Shown: piece by piece, positions 55,440-63,420 of the stretch
Layout of the letters: the number at the start of each line of letters is the position of its first letter
How positions within the stretch are numbered: the stretch's first letter is position 1
Assembly (NCBI GenBank): GCA_963742305.1
Contig: CAVULN010000017.1
Span: 186,001 to 250,000 of the forward strand
Direction of reading: 5' to 3'
Source of the DNA: Roseiarcus sp963742305
GTDB lineage: Bacteria; Pseudomonadota; Alphaproteobacteria; Rhizobiales; Beijerinckiaceae
Length of the DNA: 64,000 nucleotides
Position numbers and translations under genes: made by a program
The notes under the pieces: model-generated
Database searches by the model: none
Told to the model about the DNA's origin: nothing
Seen by the model: the letters and a program-made list of their open reading frames with translations, nothing else

Positions 55440-56294
55440 CTAGCTCGACCCGCCCTGCAACTCGCGGCGATAAGGGTGGGCCGGGTATACGCCGAGAATG
55501 CGCAATTCGCGGGAGAAGAACTTGAGCTCCTCGAGCGCGCGGGCGAGCGGCGGGTCGTTCGGGTGTCCGTCGACGTCGGAGAGGAACTGGGTGGCGGTGA
55601 ACTCGCCGCCTTCCATGTAGCTCTCGAGCTTGGTCATGTTGACCCCGTTGGTGGCGAAGCCGCCCAGCGCCTTGTAGAGCGCGGCCGGCACATTGCGGAC
55701 GCGAAAGACAAAGGTCGTCACCACCGGCCCGTTGCCCCCGGGCGTCCAGCGTTCGTCCCTCGACAGCACCACAAAGCGGGTCGTGTTGTGGGTTTCGTCC
55801 TCGACGTCCGACGCCAGCGTCTTGAGGCCGTAAATCTGACCGGCGAGCTGCGTCGCCAGCGCAGCGCGGCTCTTGTCCGACCATTCCGCAATTTCGCGCG
55901 CGGCGCCGGCGGTGTCGCCGGCGACGACCGGCTGAAGCTTCAGGCGGCGGATGATGTTGCGGCACTGGCCGAGCGCATGGGTGTGGCTATGGACGCTCCG
56001 CAAGTCCTCGATGCGGGCGCCCGGAACCGCCAGCAACTGAAAGTGGATCGGCAGAAAGGTCTCGCCCACGATATGCAGCCCCGACGCCGGCAAGAGCGAA
56101 TGGATGTCAGCGACCCGCCCGGCGATCGAGTTCTCGATCGGGATCATCGCCAGTTCGGAGCCGCCGTCCGTCACGGCCGCAAAAGCGTCTTCGAAAGTGG
56201 CGCAGGGGAGCGGGTCCAGATCGGGAAAATTGTCGACGCAGGCGATATGCGAGTTGGCCCCTGGCTCGCCCTGATAAGCGATGGTGTTCTTCAT
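55440..56294 (-). CDS. pheA: Prephenate dehydratase
   Basis: Converts prephenate to phenylpyruvate for phenylalanine synthesis; 284 residues, monofunctional. Seen are YQGEPGANSHIAC, FEDAFAAV, PIENSIAGRVADIHSLL, the catalytic HNTTRFVVLSR, and a C-terminal ACT regulatory domain (GALYKALGGF-like AALYKALGGFATNGVNMTKLESYM with the ESYM phenylalanine-sensing motif). Its start overlaps the kdsB stop (ATGA), so they are co-translated. Confidence 0.96.
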   Translation of the reverse strand: MKNTIAYQGEPGANSHIACVDNFPDLDPLPCATFEDAFAAVTDGGSELAMIPIENSIAGRVADIHSLLPASGLHIVGETFLPIHFQLLAVPGARIEDLRSVHSHTHALGQCRNIIRRLKLQPVVAGDTAGAAREIAEWSDKSRAALATQLAGQIYGLKTLASDVEDETHNTTRFVVLSRDERWTPGGNGPVVTTFVFRVRNVPAALYKALGGFATNGVNMTKLESYMEGGEFTATQFLSDVDGHPNDPPLARALEELKFFSRELRILGVYPAHPYRRELQGGSS

Positions 56295-57037
56295 GCGTCC
56301 TTCCCAGGCGCGAGCATGACGCGCGCGCGTTCCAAGTCCTCGGGCGCGTCAACTCCGAGCGGCGCCGTGTCGACCAGCGCGACATCGACCCGCATGCCCT
56401 CTTCCAGCGCCCGCAATTGTTCGAGTTTCTCGCGGCGCTCCAGAGGCGACGGCGGAGCGGCGACAAATCGCCGGAGCGCGGCCCGGCGATAGGCGTAGAG
56501 ACCGATGTGGTGCAGGAGCCGGCCCTCGCCCCACGGAGCGCGCGCGCGGGTGAAGTAGAGCGCCCTCAATCGGGTCGGATCGAGTTCGGTCGCGATCACC
56601 TTGACCACATTGGGATCATCCTTCTCCTGCTCGCGCGTGATCGGGGTCGCAAGCGTCGCGATGTCGGCGGCCGGCTCGGCGGCAAGCGGCGCGAGAGACG
56701 CGCGCACGAGCGAAGCTTCGATGGTCGGCAGATCGCCCTGAACGTTGATCACGACATCGTGGACGCCGTTCGGGTCGACGGCGCCCAGGGCCTCGAAAAT
56801 GCGATCGGACCCGGATGGGTGATCGAACCTGGTCATGACGGCCTTGCCGCCCGCCGAGGCCACGGCCTCCATGACCCGCGAATCGTCCGCCGCCACCCAG
56901 ACCGGCCCGACGTCCGCCTCCATAGCCCGGCGCCAGACATGAACGATCATTGGCGCGCCGTGAATGTCAGCGAGCGGCTTTCCCGGCAGGCGCGACGCGT
57001 TCATGCGCGCGGGGATGAGGACAACGGGACGGACCAT
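56291..57037 (-). CDS. kdsB: 3-deoxy-manno-octulosonate cytidylyltransferase
   Basis: Activates KDO as CMP-KDO for lipopolysaccharide; 248 residues from ATG 57035-57037, usual size. The signature VLIPARMNASRLPGKPLADI is present, along with VWVAADDSRVMEAV, DHPSGSDRIFEAL, INVQGDLPTIEASLV and HHIGLYAYRRAAL. The frame is open further upstream but that part is not homologous. The pair with pheA, divergent from a cytochrome c gene, is an order common in Hyphomicrobiales. Confidence 0.96.
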   Translation of the reverse strand: MVRPVVLIPARMNASRLPGKPLADIHGAPMIVHVWRRAMEADVGPVWVAADDSRVMEAVASAGGKAVMTRFDHPSGSDRIFEALGAVDPNGVHDVVINVQGDLPTIEASLVRASLAPLAAEPAADIATLATPITREQEKDDPNVVKVIATELDPTRLRALYFTRARAPWGEGRLLHHIGLYAYRRAALRRFVAAPPSPLERREKLEQLRALEEGMRVDVALVDTAPLGVDAPEDLERARVMLAPGKDA

Positions 57038-57163
57038 TGGTTTTGGGGGCAAATTCAGGGCGCGAGGGCTTATACGTGTTGCCAAGGCGAGCGCAAAGCG
57101 GCTAATCAACTGTCCGCACGAACGCTCCCCCGTTCTCTCCAGCCGACGAAAGCCCCTCTGCTC

Positions 57164-57700
57164 ATGGACCACGTCAATGTGAATCGGGTCTCGCTTTCGG
57201 CGCTGGGGGCGGTGCTGTTCGTCATGTTGCTCGTCGCGTTCAGCAATCTCGTCCTTTCTCCGCGCAATCCGGCGGTTCCTGGCTTCGCGCTGCCGACCGA
57301 AGCAGCGAGCCATCCCGCCGCCGAGGCGAAGGCCGCGCCGGAAGTCCCGTTGCCCGCGCTGCTCGCCAAGGCCGACGCCAAGAAGGGCGAACACGACGCC
57401 AAGGTCTGCGAGACCTGCCACAACTTCAAGGAGGGCGGGGGCGCCAAGATCGGGCCGGACCTCTGGGGCGTCGTCGGCCGCAAGGTCGCATCAGTCGCCG
57501 GCTTTGATTATTCCGGCGCGCTCAAAGGGGTGGGCGGCGACTGGTCCTACGAACAACTGAACAAGTGGATCGCCGATCCGAAGGCGATGGCGCCCGGAAC
57601 CAAGATGACCTTCCCCGGCGAAAAAGACCCGCAACGGCGGGCCGACATTCTGGCCTATCTGCAGTCGCTCTCCGACAAGCCGGTGCCGTTCCCGAAATGA
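57164..57700 (+). CDS. Membrane-anchored c-type cytochrome (CycM-like)
   Basis: A 178-residue class I cytochrome c. One uncleaved N-terminal membrane helix (SALGAVLFVMLLVAFSNLVL, residues 12-31), a Pro/Ala-rich linker, then the haem-binding CETCH (Cys82, Cys85, His86). Next come KIGPDLWGVVGRKVASVAGFDYS, WIADPKAMAPGTKMTFPG with the axial Met, and ADILAYLQSLSDKPVPFP. It carries electrons in the periplasm between the cytochrome bc1 complex and terminal oxidases in related bacteria. Divergent from kdsB, 126 bp apart. Confidence 0.93.
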   Translation: MDHVNVNRVSLSALGAVLFVMLLVAFSNLVLSPRNPAVPGFALPTEAASHPAAEAKAAPEVPLPALLAKADAKKGEHDAKVCETCHNFKEGGGAKIGPDLWGVVGRKVASVAGFDYSGALKGVGGDWSYEQLNKWIADPKAMAPGTKMTFPGEKDPQRRADILAYLQSLSDKPVPFPK

Positions 57701-57747
57701 ACGCAAGCGTCGCGGCCAACCGCGGCGCGCCGGCCGGCTGATGGCGT

Positions 57748-58779
57748 TCACAGGGTCTCGGTGACTTTCATCAGATGCGGCGGCCGGTCGGGATCACGGC
57801 CCCGGCGGCGGGCGACCGCCTCAGCGACCCGGTAAAATGCGTGAAGCGCGACGATGGGAGTCAAAAGCGGATGGCCGCCGTCGATCGCGGCCACGGTCGT
57901 CCAGCGTGCATGCGGCTCGACGTCGACGACAAGCGGCGCCGCGCCGAAGGCGGCGAGGCGATCGAGCGCGTCGAAGAACCCTGGACGAGCAGCATCCGGC
58001 GGCGCGAAGGCGAGGACCGGAAACCCAGGACCGACGACTCCCGCCGGCCCGTGCAGCACCTCGGCGGATGAGAACGCCTCGGCGTGAATGGCCGCGGTCT
58101 CCTTGAGCTTGAGCGCCGCCTCGGCGGCGATAGCGTGCGTCGCGCCACGCCCGAGGACGAACAGGGATGAGGATTCGGCCAGCGTCTCGATCGCGGTCGC
58201 GGCGGGCGGCGCGGCGGAGGAAGAGTCCAGAACTGAAGGCAGCCTGGCGAGCGCAGCCAGAAGCTCGTCGTCGCCGCTCCAGCGGGCGACAAGGGACGCG
58301 CCGGCGGCGAGCGAGGCGATCATCGACTTTGTCGCCGCCACCGAGCGCTCCAGGCCCGCATGCAGACGCAACATCGCGTCCGCGCCGCGGGCGAGCGGAG
58401 ACGTCTCATCGTTGACGAAAGCGATCGTCGCCGCGCCCTGGTCCTTTGCCGCGCGCTGCATGGCGACAATGTCCGGGCTCCGACCCGACTGCGAGATGGC
58501 GATCGCGACCGCGCCCTCAAGCTTCAGCGGCGCATGGTAGAGCGAAGCGATCGAGGGACCGAGGGAGGCGCAAGCCAGCCCGACTTTCAGCTCGACGAGA
58601 TGCTTGAGGTAGAGCGCCGCGTGATCGGAGCTGCCGCGCGCGACCGTGGCTACGAACGGCGGTTGGCGCGCCCGCAAATCCGCTGCGAGCCCGGCGATTG
58701 ACGCAGCGTTCGCGGCCAATTGGCGGCGGACCACCGCGCCGGCCTCCATGATCTCCGCCGCCATGAACGTCTGGCCCAC
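57748..58779 (-). CDS. SIS-domain sugar isomerase/aminotransferase-like protein (GlmS C-domain type)
   Basis: Two SIS domains in 343 residues, like the isomerase half of glucosamine-6-phosphate synthase or AgaS/NagB-II sugar deaminases. Seen are VARGSSDHAALYLKHLVE, ISQSGRSPDIVAMQRAAK (SIS phosphosugar loop), VAATKSMIASLAAG, LFVLGRGATHAIAAEAALKLKETAAIHAEAFSSAEVLHGP. It lacks the glutaminase domain. GTG 58779 has AAGGAG 7 nt upstream; the in-frame ATG 58764 is an alternative. No nag neighbours are in the window, so substrate is open. Confidence 0.87.
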   Translation of the reverse strand: MGQTFMAAEIMEAGAVVRRQLAANAASIAGLAADLRARQPPFVATVARGSSDHAALYLKHLVELKVGLACASLGPSIASLYHAPLKLEGAVAIAISQSGRSPDIVAMQRAAKDQGAATIAFVNDETSPLARGADAMLRLHAGLERSVAATKSMIASLAAGASLVARWSGDDELLAALARLPSVLDSSSAAPPAATAIETLAESSSLFVLGRGATHAIAAEAALKLKETAAIHAEAFSSAEVLHGPAGVVGPGFPVLAFAPPDAARPGFFDALDRLAAFGAAPLVVDVEPHARWTTVAAIDGGHPLLTPIVALHAFYRVAEAVARRRGRDPDRPPHLMKVTETL

Positions 58780-59085
58780 CGCGCCGCTCCTTTTGCCTGC
58801 CGCCGCGAGCGGGGAGAGAGCGTCAATTCGGTCAGGAAATCAAACCCGCCAGCCGCGGCCGCCGGCCCACGCGCCGAATGGAAACTCCCGTCCGTGTTCC
58901 GCCGCTTGCAGCCAATCTTCGCTGGAAAAACCAAATTCCCGCATCGGCGCGACCCCCTCGGCCCCTACGAAATAGGTATTTCAACGGAGCGGCTATGGGT
59001 CTTGACACCGGCGTCCGGTGCGTTATTGAACCGAGAGCGGGCGGGTTAGCATCCGTTAACCTAAAGCCGAAAGCGAGGTCGTTCA

Positions 59086-59622
59086 GTGCAACCCCTGCCC
59101 CGTTTCGTTGGTGATAAGCCGAAAGAAGAGCACGACACGTCGACTGTGATCACGCGTTCTGATGACCGCCAGGACGATCCGGAAGCGCAACGAGGCAGCG
59201 TCCGTCCGGCCGCGTTGCGAAAGGACCCTGGAAATCGGATCGTAGTCAAAAGTCCCAACCAAATCGATATATCGCTCGGCGCCCGCTTACGTGACAAACG
59301 ACTCTCGGTCGGCTGGTCCCAGGAGCAACTCGCTCAGAAACTTCAAATAGATTCTAAGGATATTTCCGCCCACGAAACTGGCGCAAAACGGATTACCGCC
59401 GATCGCTTGCTTCGTCTATCCAAGGTTCTAGGCGTAAAGCCTGTATATTTTTTTGGCTTTGAGGACCACGAGCGGCCGGCGGCTCGACACGCAGCCCGTT
59501 TGACGTTGCCCGATCAGGGACTGCGTCTGCATCGGGCCTTCATCAGCGTCAAAAATCCCGCCCTGCGTGAGGCCATCGTCTCGCTCGTAACGGAACTCGC
59601 GAAAAACGACGACCCCTCTTAG
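59086..59622 (+). CDS. XRE-family helix-turn-helix regulator
   Basis: A 178-residue protein from GTG 59086. A poorly conserved N-terminal tail (about 60 residues) precedes one HTH_XRE domain, LGARLRDKRLSVGWSQEQLAQKLQIDSKDISAHETG, KRITADRLLRLSKVLGVKPVYFFGF, residues about 64-125. This type occurs in rhizobia as SinR-like regulators. Convergent with luxI (66 bp between ends). Its codons are more AT-rich than the window average, like the lux genes. The stretch 58780-59085 before it holds nothing I recognise. Confidence 0.85.
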   Translation: MQPLPRFVGDKPKEEHDTSTVITRSDDRQDDPEAQRGSVRPAALRKDPGNRIVVKSPNQIDISLGARLRDKRLSVGWSQEQLAQKLQIDSKDISAHETGAKRITADRLLRLSKVLGVKPVYFFGFEDHERPAARHAARLTLPDQGLRLHRAFISVKNPALREAIVSLVTELAKNDDPS

Positions 59623-59688
59623 CGCTTCATCAGACCCCTGCGCTCCCGGCAACCCGGAGCAACCGACGCGCCGACGATGGCGGTAAAG

Positions 59689-60330
59689 CTACGCAGCAAA
59701 AGCGAGTTCTCTCGTTTCGGGAGCCTCGATTCCGAGCTCCTCCCGGAAGGCGTTCAGAGCCGCGAGGAGTCCTTCGCCCGTGTCGAAGAGCCCCGCATAG
59801 CTCATCGTTGAGCCGATCCGGCGCGGCCTGCCGATGAGTTGCGGATTGCAGCCGACGGCTTTCAGCACCCTGTAGATGCGGGCGTCGAACACCGACACGA
59901 TTTGGGTCAGACCGGCGGCGATGGCGACTTCGCCGATACCCGCGATCAATTCGCTGAGGACGAAGTTGACGCCATTGCGGCTGCGCTGAGGCTGGCCTTC
60001 CACCGACACCGCGCAGATCCGCGAACTCTCCCAGATCGTCGCGCTTTCGACGTATTCGCCCTCTTCGAGCAGGAAAGGAAATACGTCGCGCAACATGTTC
60101 GGCCCGGTGGTCGGCAACAATCGCAGCGAACCCCAATATTCGTTGGTTCTTGGGTCTACCGAGACGAGATACAACGGATTGGCGTCATCGAATGCGTCCC
60201 GTTCATATCCGTCCTTCACAGTAACTTCCCAACCGAGCCGCTGCGAGAAAGTGAGCGCTCTGTTGCGAAACATCGCGTCCATTTCTCTCGGAAACAACGC
60301 CGCCCGTGAACCTTCGATAAGCTTTAACAT
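59689..60330 (-). CDS. luxI: Acyl-homoserine-lactone synthase, LuxI family
   Basis: Makes an AHL signal from S-adenosylmethionine and an acyl carrier (ACP or CoA). All invariant LuxI positions are present: Arg24, Phe28, Trp34, Asp45, Asp48, Arg70, Phe84, Glu101 and Arg104 (RALTF, LGWEV, ERDAFDDANPLYL, GSLRLLPT, IWESSRICAV). The 213 residues are a normal length. ATG 60328-60330 has GGGAGA upstream. It lies downstream of luxR on the same strand. In the 92-bp gap CTCGC (60383-60387) and GCGAG (60403-60407) form a small dyad that could be part of a lux box. The acyl chain cannot be predicted; rhizobial relatives make straight, branched or aryl-HSLs. Confidence 0.95.
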   Translation of the reverse strand: MLKLIEGSRAALFPREMDAMFRNRALTFSQRLGWEVTVKDGYERDAFDDANPLYLVSVDPRTNEYWGSLRLLPTTGPNMLRDVFPFLLEEGEYVESATIWESSRICAVSVEGQPQRSRNGVNFVLSELIAGIGEVAIAAGLTQIVSVFDARIYRVLKAVGCNPQLIGRPRRIGSTMSYAGLFDTGEGLLAALNAFREELGIEAPETRELAFAA

Positions 60331-60422
60331 CGTGGCATCTCCCTTGCTACGAGACCACGAATGTTAACCCTAAATTTTAATGCTCGCAATTCCACATAAA
60401 GAGCGAGTTGACATTCCAGGAA

Positions 60423-61184
60423 TCACTTGAACGACGAACCCTGAAGAGCCTTGGCGGGGATCACGCCAGTAGCAATCGCTACTCCGACCGCGTGGGTCAA
60501 ATTGGCGCAATTCAACTTGTGCCGCGCCGTATCCAGATAACTCTTCACGCTACCAAACGATATGTTCAATATATCGGAAATATCCTGGTATGTCTTACCT
60601 CTTGCAGCCCAGATCAGGCATTGTTCTTCCCGTTTTGACAGTTTGACGGGAGGGCTGGTCAGTTTGAGATTGACGCTCGCGGCGGAATCGATGAGGACCG
60701 AGATCAACTGCAACTTGACCATATTGGTCTTTTTGAAATCGTCCCATTCCGGTCGCGAATGGTTGCTGGTGTACGACACCAACGAGTAGACGCCCCTCCG
60801 ATTGCGCACCGGAATCGAAAGCCCGTTGACGCCGACACCGTGGCCTGCCGCATCGGCGAAAAACGCCTGAACCGCTGGATCGTCGCGCGCCAGTTCACCC
60901 CAGTCGAAAGGAAGAACCGCCTTGCTTCCGTGCGAAATGGTTGGGTCGATCAAGACATATTGCTTGAGAAAATACCGGGTTTGCCACTGAAACGGATAGG
61001 TTGTCGTGCCGCTCAGCAGACTGGCGTCAGAACTCTTGTCGGGGGCGAAGCGCAAATAAGCAATGTGGCTCACGCCGACATCGGCAGCGATCGCCTTCAG
61101 CGTTTCTTCGAGATCCTGCTCGTTATATCCAAGGATCGTGTCTGTGAGTCTTATCGCAGCCGATTCGATGGTGATGGTTCCCAT
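60423..61184 (-). CDS. luxR: LuxR-family AHL-responsive regulator
   Basis: A 253-residue transcription factor with an N-terminal autoinducer-binding domain and a C-terminal GerE helix-turn-helix. Ligand-pocket residues follow the TraR pattern: Trp67, Tyr71, Asp80, Pro81 and Trp95 (PFQWQTRYFLKQYVLIDPTI, VLPFDWGEL) and Gly121. The HTH is KLSKREEQCLIWAARGKTYQDI, NISFGSVKSYLDTARHKLN (about 181-225). It is complete, so a cognate receptor for the adjacent LuxI. A 74-codon gene lies 18 bp upstream on the same strand. Moderately AT-rich codon use compared with neighbours suggests transfer or different selection. Confidence 0.95.
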   Translation of the reverse strand: MGTITIESAAIRLTDTILGYNEQDLEETLKAIAADVGVSHIAYLRFAPDKSSDASLLSGTTTYPFQWQTRYFLKQYVLIDPTISHGSKAVLPFDWGELARDDPAVQAFFADAAGHGVGVNGLSIPVRNRRGVYSLVSYTSNHSRPEWDDFKKTNMVKLQLISVLIDSAASVNLKLTSPPVKLSKREEQCLIWAARGKTYQDISDILNISFGSVKSYLDTARHKLNCANLTHAVGVAIATGVIPAKALQGSSFK

Positions 61185-61202
61185 AGGCGCTAGCCATAGA
61201 CG

Positions 61203-61427
61203 TCATGAGCCAATTTCGAGGGCATCGGCCAAGGCTTCATCGCGGGCGTAGCCAACGATCGACGCGACCGCGGGGTCGATCTTTCCGGTAACTTTTGCGC
61301 AAAGATCAATCAGATCGATGCAAATCGCGATCAGGCGGCACGCTTCGGCACGCGTCAGGATGGCCTCTTCACCGTTTGCCTCCAGCGGCCTTGACCGCTC
61401 GTATAGCATCGTCGAGTCTCTGGACAT
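61203..61427 (-). CDS. Small protein upstream of luxR, unknown function
   Basis: A 74-residue frame from ATG 61425-61427 with AGGCGG upstream: SRDSTMLYERSRPLEANGEE, LTRAEACRLIAICIDLIDLC and TGKIDPAVASIVGYARDEAL. It is acidic and amphipathic with helix-favouring residues. There is no recognised domain. It is 18 bp before luxR in the same direction and likely co-transcribed. A modulator of LuxR (as TraM is for TraR) is an attractive but unproven idea. The 273 bp between it and the amidohydrolase are the probable promoter region for both directions; I see no clear element in it. Confidence 0.5.
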   Translation of the reverse strand: MSRDSTMLYERSRPLEANGEEAILTRAEACRLIAICIDLIDLCAKVTGKIDPAVASIVGYARDEALADALEIGS

Positions 61428-61700
61428 TTCCGCCTCGCGCCGAAACCGCAGCTTTGTCCTGTCACTAATGTACCATAAGAATGCCCTGGCAATCAACAAA
61501 TATGTGGAGGCGGAACAAAGAACAACCTTCCGCGTGTGGCATGACGGGTCGCCTTCCTTTCGTTTTCCAACGGAATCGTCCATGAAAAGCCCCGCACAGG
61601 CAGGCACATCGCGCCTCTCGGCTACGGCCGACGGCGACCCATCGCGGATGCAGGCGGGAGAGAACTGGGGCCTGACGTTCGCCGCAGACGGAGCGGAGCG

Positions 61701-62573
61701 ATGAATGTTAATGACCTGGTTGCGATCGACGTGCACACGCACGCCGAGGTTTCGTGCCGTCAACCGGCCGACGCTTTCTGGCAGCCTTACGAGGTCGCCG
61801 CGAACAGATACTTCAAGGCCGGCAGACGTCCGACCATCGCGGAGACCATCGCCTATTATCGCGAACGCCGGATCGGCCTCGTGATGTTCACCGTCGACAG
61901 CGAGTTCGAGATCGGCGCGCGACGCATCTCGAATGACGAAGTCGCGGAGGCCGCCGCCGCCAATGCGGATATCATGATGGCCTTCGCCTCGATCGACCCG
62001 CACAAAGGCAAGATGGGTGTGCGCGAGGCCCGCGACCTCATCGAGGGGGGAGTCATAAAGGGGTTCAAGTTCCACCCGACGCTCCAGGGCTTCTTCCCCA
62101 ACGACCGCATGGCCTACGGCCTCTATGAGGTCATCGCGGAGCACAGGCTGCCGGCCATTTTTCACAGCGGCCATTCCGGCATCGGAACAGGGATGCGAGG
62201 CGGCGGCGGGCTCCGTCTCAAATATTCAAACCCGATTCACGTGGACGACGTCGCCGTCGACTTTCCCGACATGACGATCATCATCGCCCATCCCTCTTGG
62301 CCTTGGCAGGACGAGGCGCTCTCGATCTGCCTGCACAAGCCCAACGTCTATATCGACCTCTCGGGCTGGAGCCCGAAATATTTCCCTCCCCAGCTCGTCA
62401 GTTACGCCAACAGCCAGCTCAAGACCAAGATGCTGTTCGGCTCGGACTTCCCGCTCATTCAGCCCGACCGATGGATCAAGGATTTTCGCGAGGCGGGGTT
62501 CAAGCCCGAGGTCCACGACCTCATCCTCAAGGAGAACGCCATCTCGGCGCTGAAGCTTGACGCGGCGGTTTAA
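61701..62573 (+). CDS. Amidohydrolase-family protein (ACMSD-like TIM barrel)
   Basis: A 290-residue metal-dependent hydrolase/decarboxylase-type barrel: AIDVHTHAEV (metal HxH), FKFHPTLQGFFPND, IFHSGHSGIGTG, IIAHPSWPWQDEA and LFGSDFPLIQPDRWIKDF with the metal Asp. The length and GSDFP motif resemble amidohydrolase_2 (ACMSD, 4-oxalomesaconate hydratase, gamma-resorcylate decarboxylase). It is followed after 9 bp by an alpha/beta hydrolase; together they suggest degradation of a ring-derived or ester compound (inference). Confidence 0.87.
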   Translation: MNVNDLVAIDVHTHAEVSCRQPADAFWQPYEVAANRYFKAGRRPTIAETIAYYRERRIGLVMFTVDSEFEIGARRISNDEVAEAAAANADIMMAFASIDPHKGKMGVREARDLIEGGVIKGFKFHPTLQGFFPNDRMAYGLYEVIAEHRLPAIFHSGHSGIGTGMRGGGGLRLKYSNPIHVDDVAVDFPDMTIIIAHPSWPWQDEALSICLHKPNVYIDLSGWSPKYFPPQLVSYANSQLKTKMLFGSDFPLIQPDRWIKDFREAGFKPEVHDLILKENAISALKLDAAV

Positions 62574-62582
62574 CCCTCGGCA

Positions 62583-63392
62583 ATGACGGTCTTTCCATGG
62601 ATCGATGGGGCTCGCGGCGAGGCGCTCGCCGCCGGCAAGCGACTGGAGGCGGTCGTCTACGGTCCGGCCCCAGCCGAAGCGCCGACCATCGTCATGCTGC
62701 ACGAGGGGCTCGGCTGCGTCGCGCTCTGGCGGGATTTTCCGGCGAAACTCGCGGCGGCGACCGGATGGGGCGTCTTCGCCTATTCGCGCGCCGGCTATGG
62801 CGGATCCGACCCCGTCGACCTGCCCCGCCCGCTCGACTACATGAGCCGGGAGGCGCGAGCGAGCCTGCCCGCGGTCATCGCGGCGATCGGGTTCAGACGC
62901 GGCATCCTGCTTGGACACAGCGACGGCGCCTCGATCGCGGCGATCTACGCCGGCGAACATTCAGACGAGCGCATCCAGGGTCTGGTCCTGATGGCGCCCC
63001 ACCTCTTCACCGAAGAACCAGGCCTCGCCTCGATCGCGGAGGCGCGGCGCGCCTATGAGACGGGCGGCTTACGCGCGAAGCTCGCCAAATATCACGCGCA
63101 TGTGGACGTCGCCTTCCGCGGCTGGAACGACGCCTGGCTCGACCCCGGCTTCAAGGCCTGGAACATCGAGGACAAGGTCGGACGCTGGCGCGTCCCCGCG
63201 CTTCTCATCCAGGGCGCGGACGATCAATATGGCACGCTCGCCCAAATCCGCTCGATCGAGGCGCGCTCACCCGCGCCCGTCGAGAGGCTCATCCTCGAGG
63301 CCTGCCGCCATTCGCCGCAGATCGACCAGCCCGAGGCCACGCTCCGGGCGATCGCCGGCTTCTGCGCGAAACTCGTACGGGGAACGGGCTGA
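62583..63392 (+). CDS. Alpha/beta hydrolase (Ser nucleophile)
   Basis: A 269-residue serine hydrolase: VMLHEGLGCVALWRDFPAKL (oxyanion region), YSRAGYGGSD, nucleophile elbow LLGHSDGASIAAIYAG, LIQGADDQYGT with the acid Asp, CRHSPQIDQP with the catalytic His. Similar to MhpC-like or 3-oxoadipate enol-lactone hydrolase types. Forms a two-gene unit with the preceding amidohydrolase. Intact. Confidence 0.9.
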   Translation: MTVFPWIDGARGEALAAGKRLEAVVYGPAPAEAPTIVMLHEGLGCVALWRDFPAKLAAATGWGVFAYSRAGYGGSDPVDLPRPLDYMSREARASLPAVIAAIGFRRGILLGHSDGASIAAIYAGEHSDERIQGLVLMAPHLFTEEPGLASIAEARRAYETGGLRAKLAKYHAHVDVAFRGWNDAWLDPGFKAWNIEDKVGRWRVPALLIQGADDQYGTLAQIRSIEARSPAPVERLILEACRHSPQIDQPEATLRAIAGFCAKLVRGTG

Positions 63393-63420
63393 CGGTTCTG
63401 CGTGACGGTCGCCATGGACC

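Noticed and set aside
61318..61704. 128-codon plus-strand frame between the lux genes and the amidohydrolase
   Set aside because: It runs antisense through the small luxR-linked gene, has no family resemblance and no convincing ribosome-binding site.
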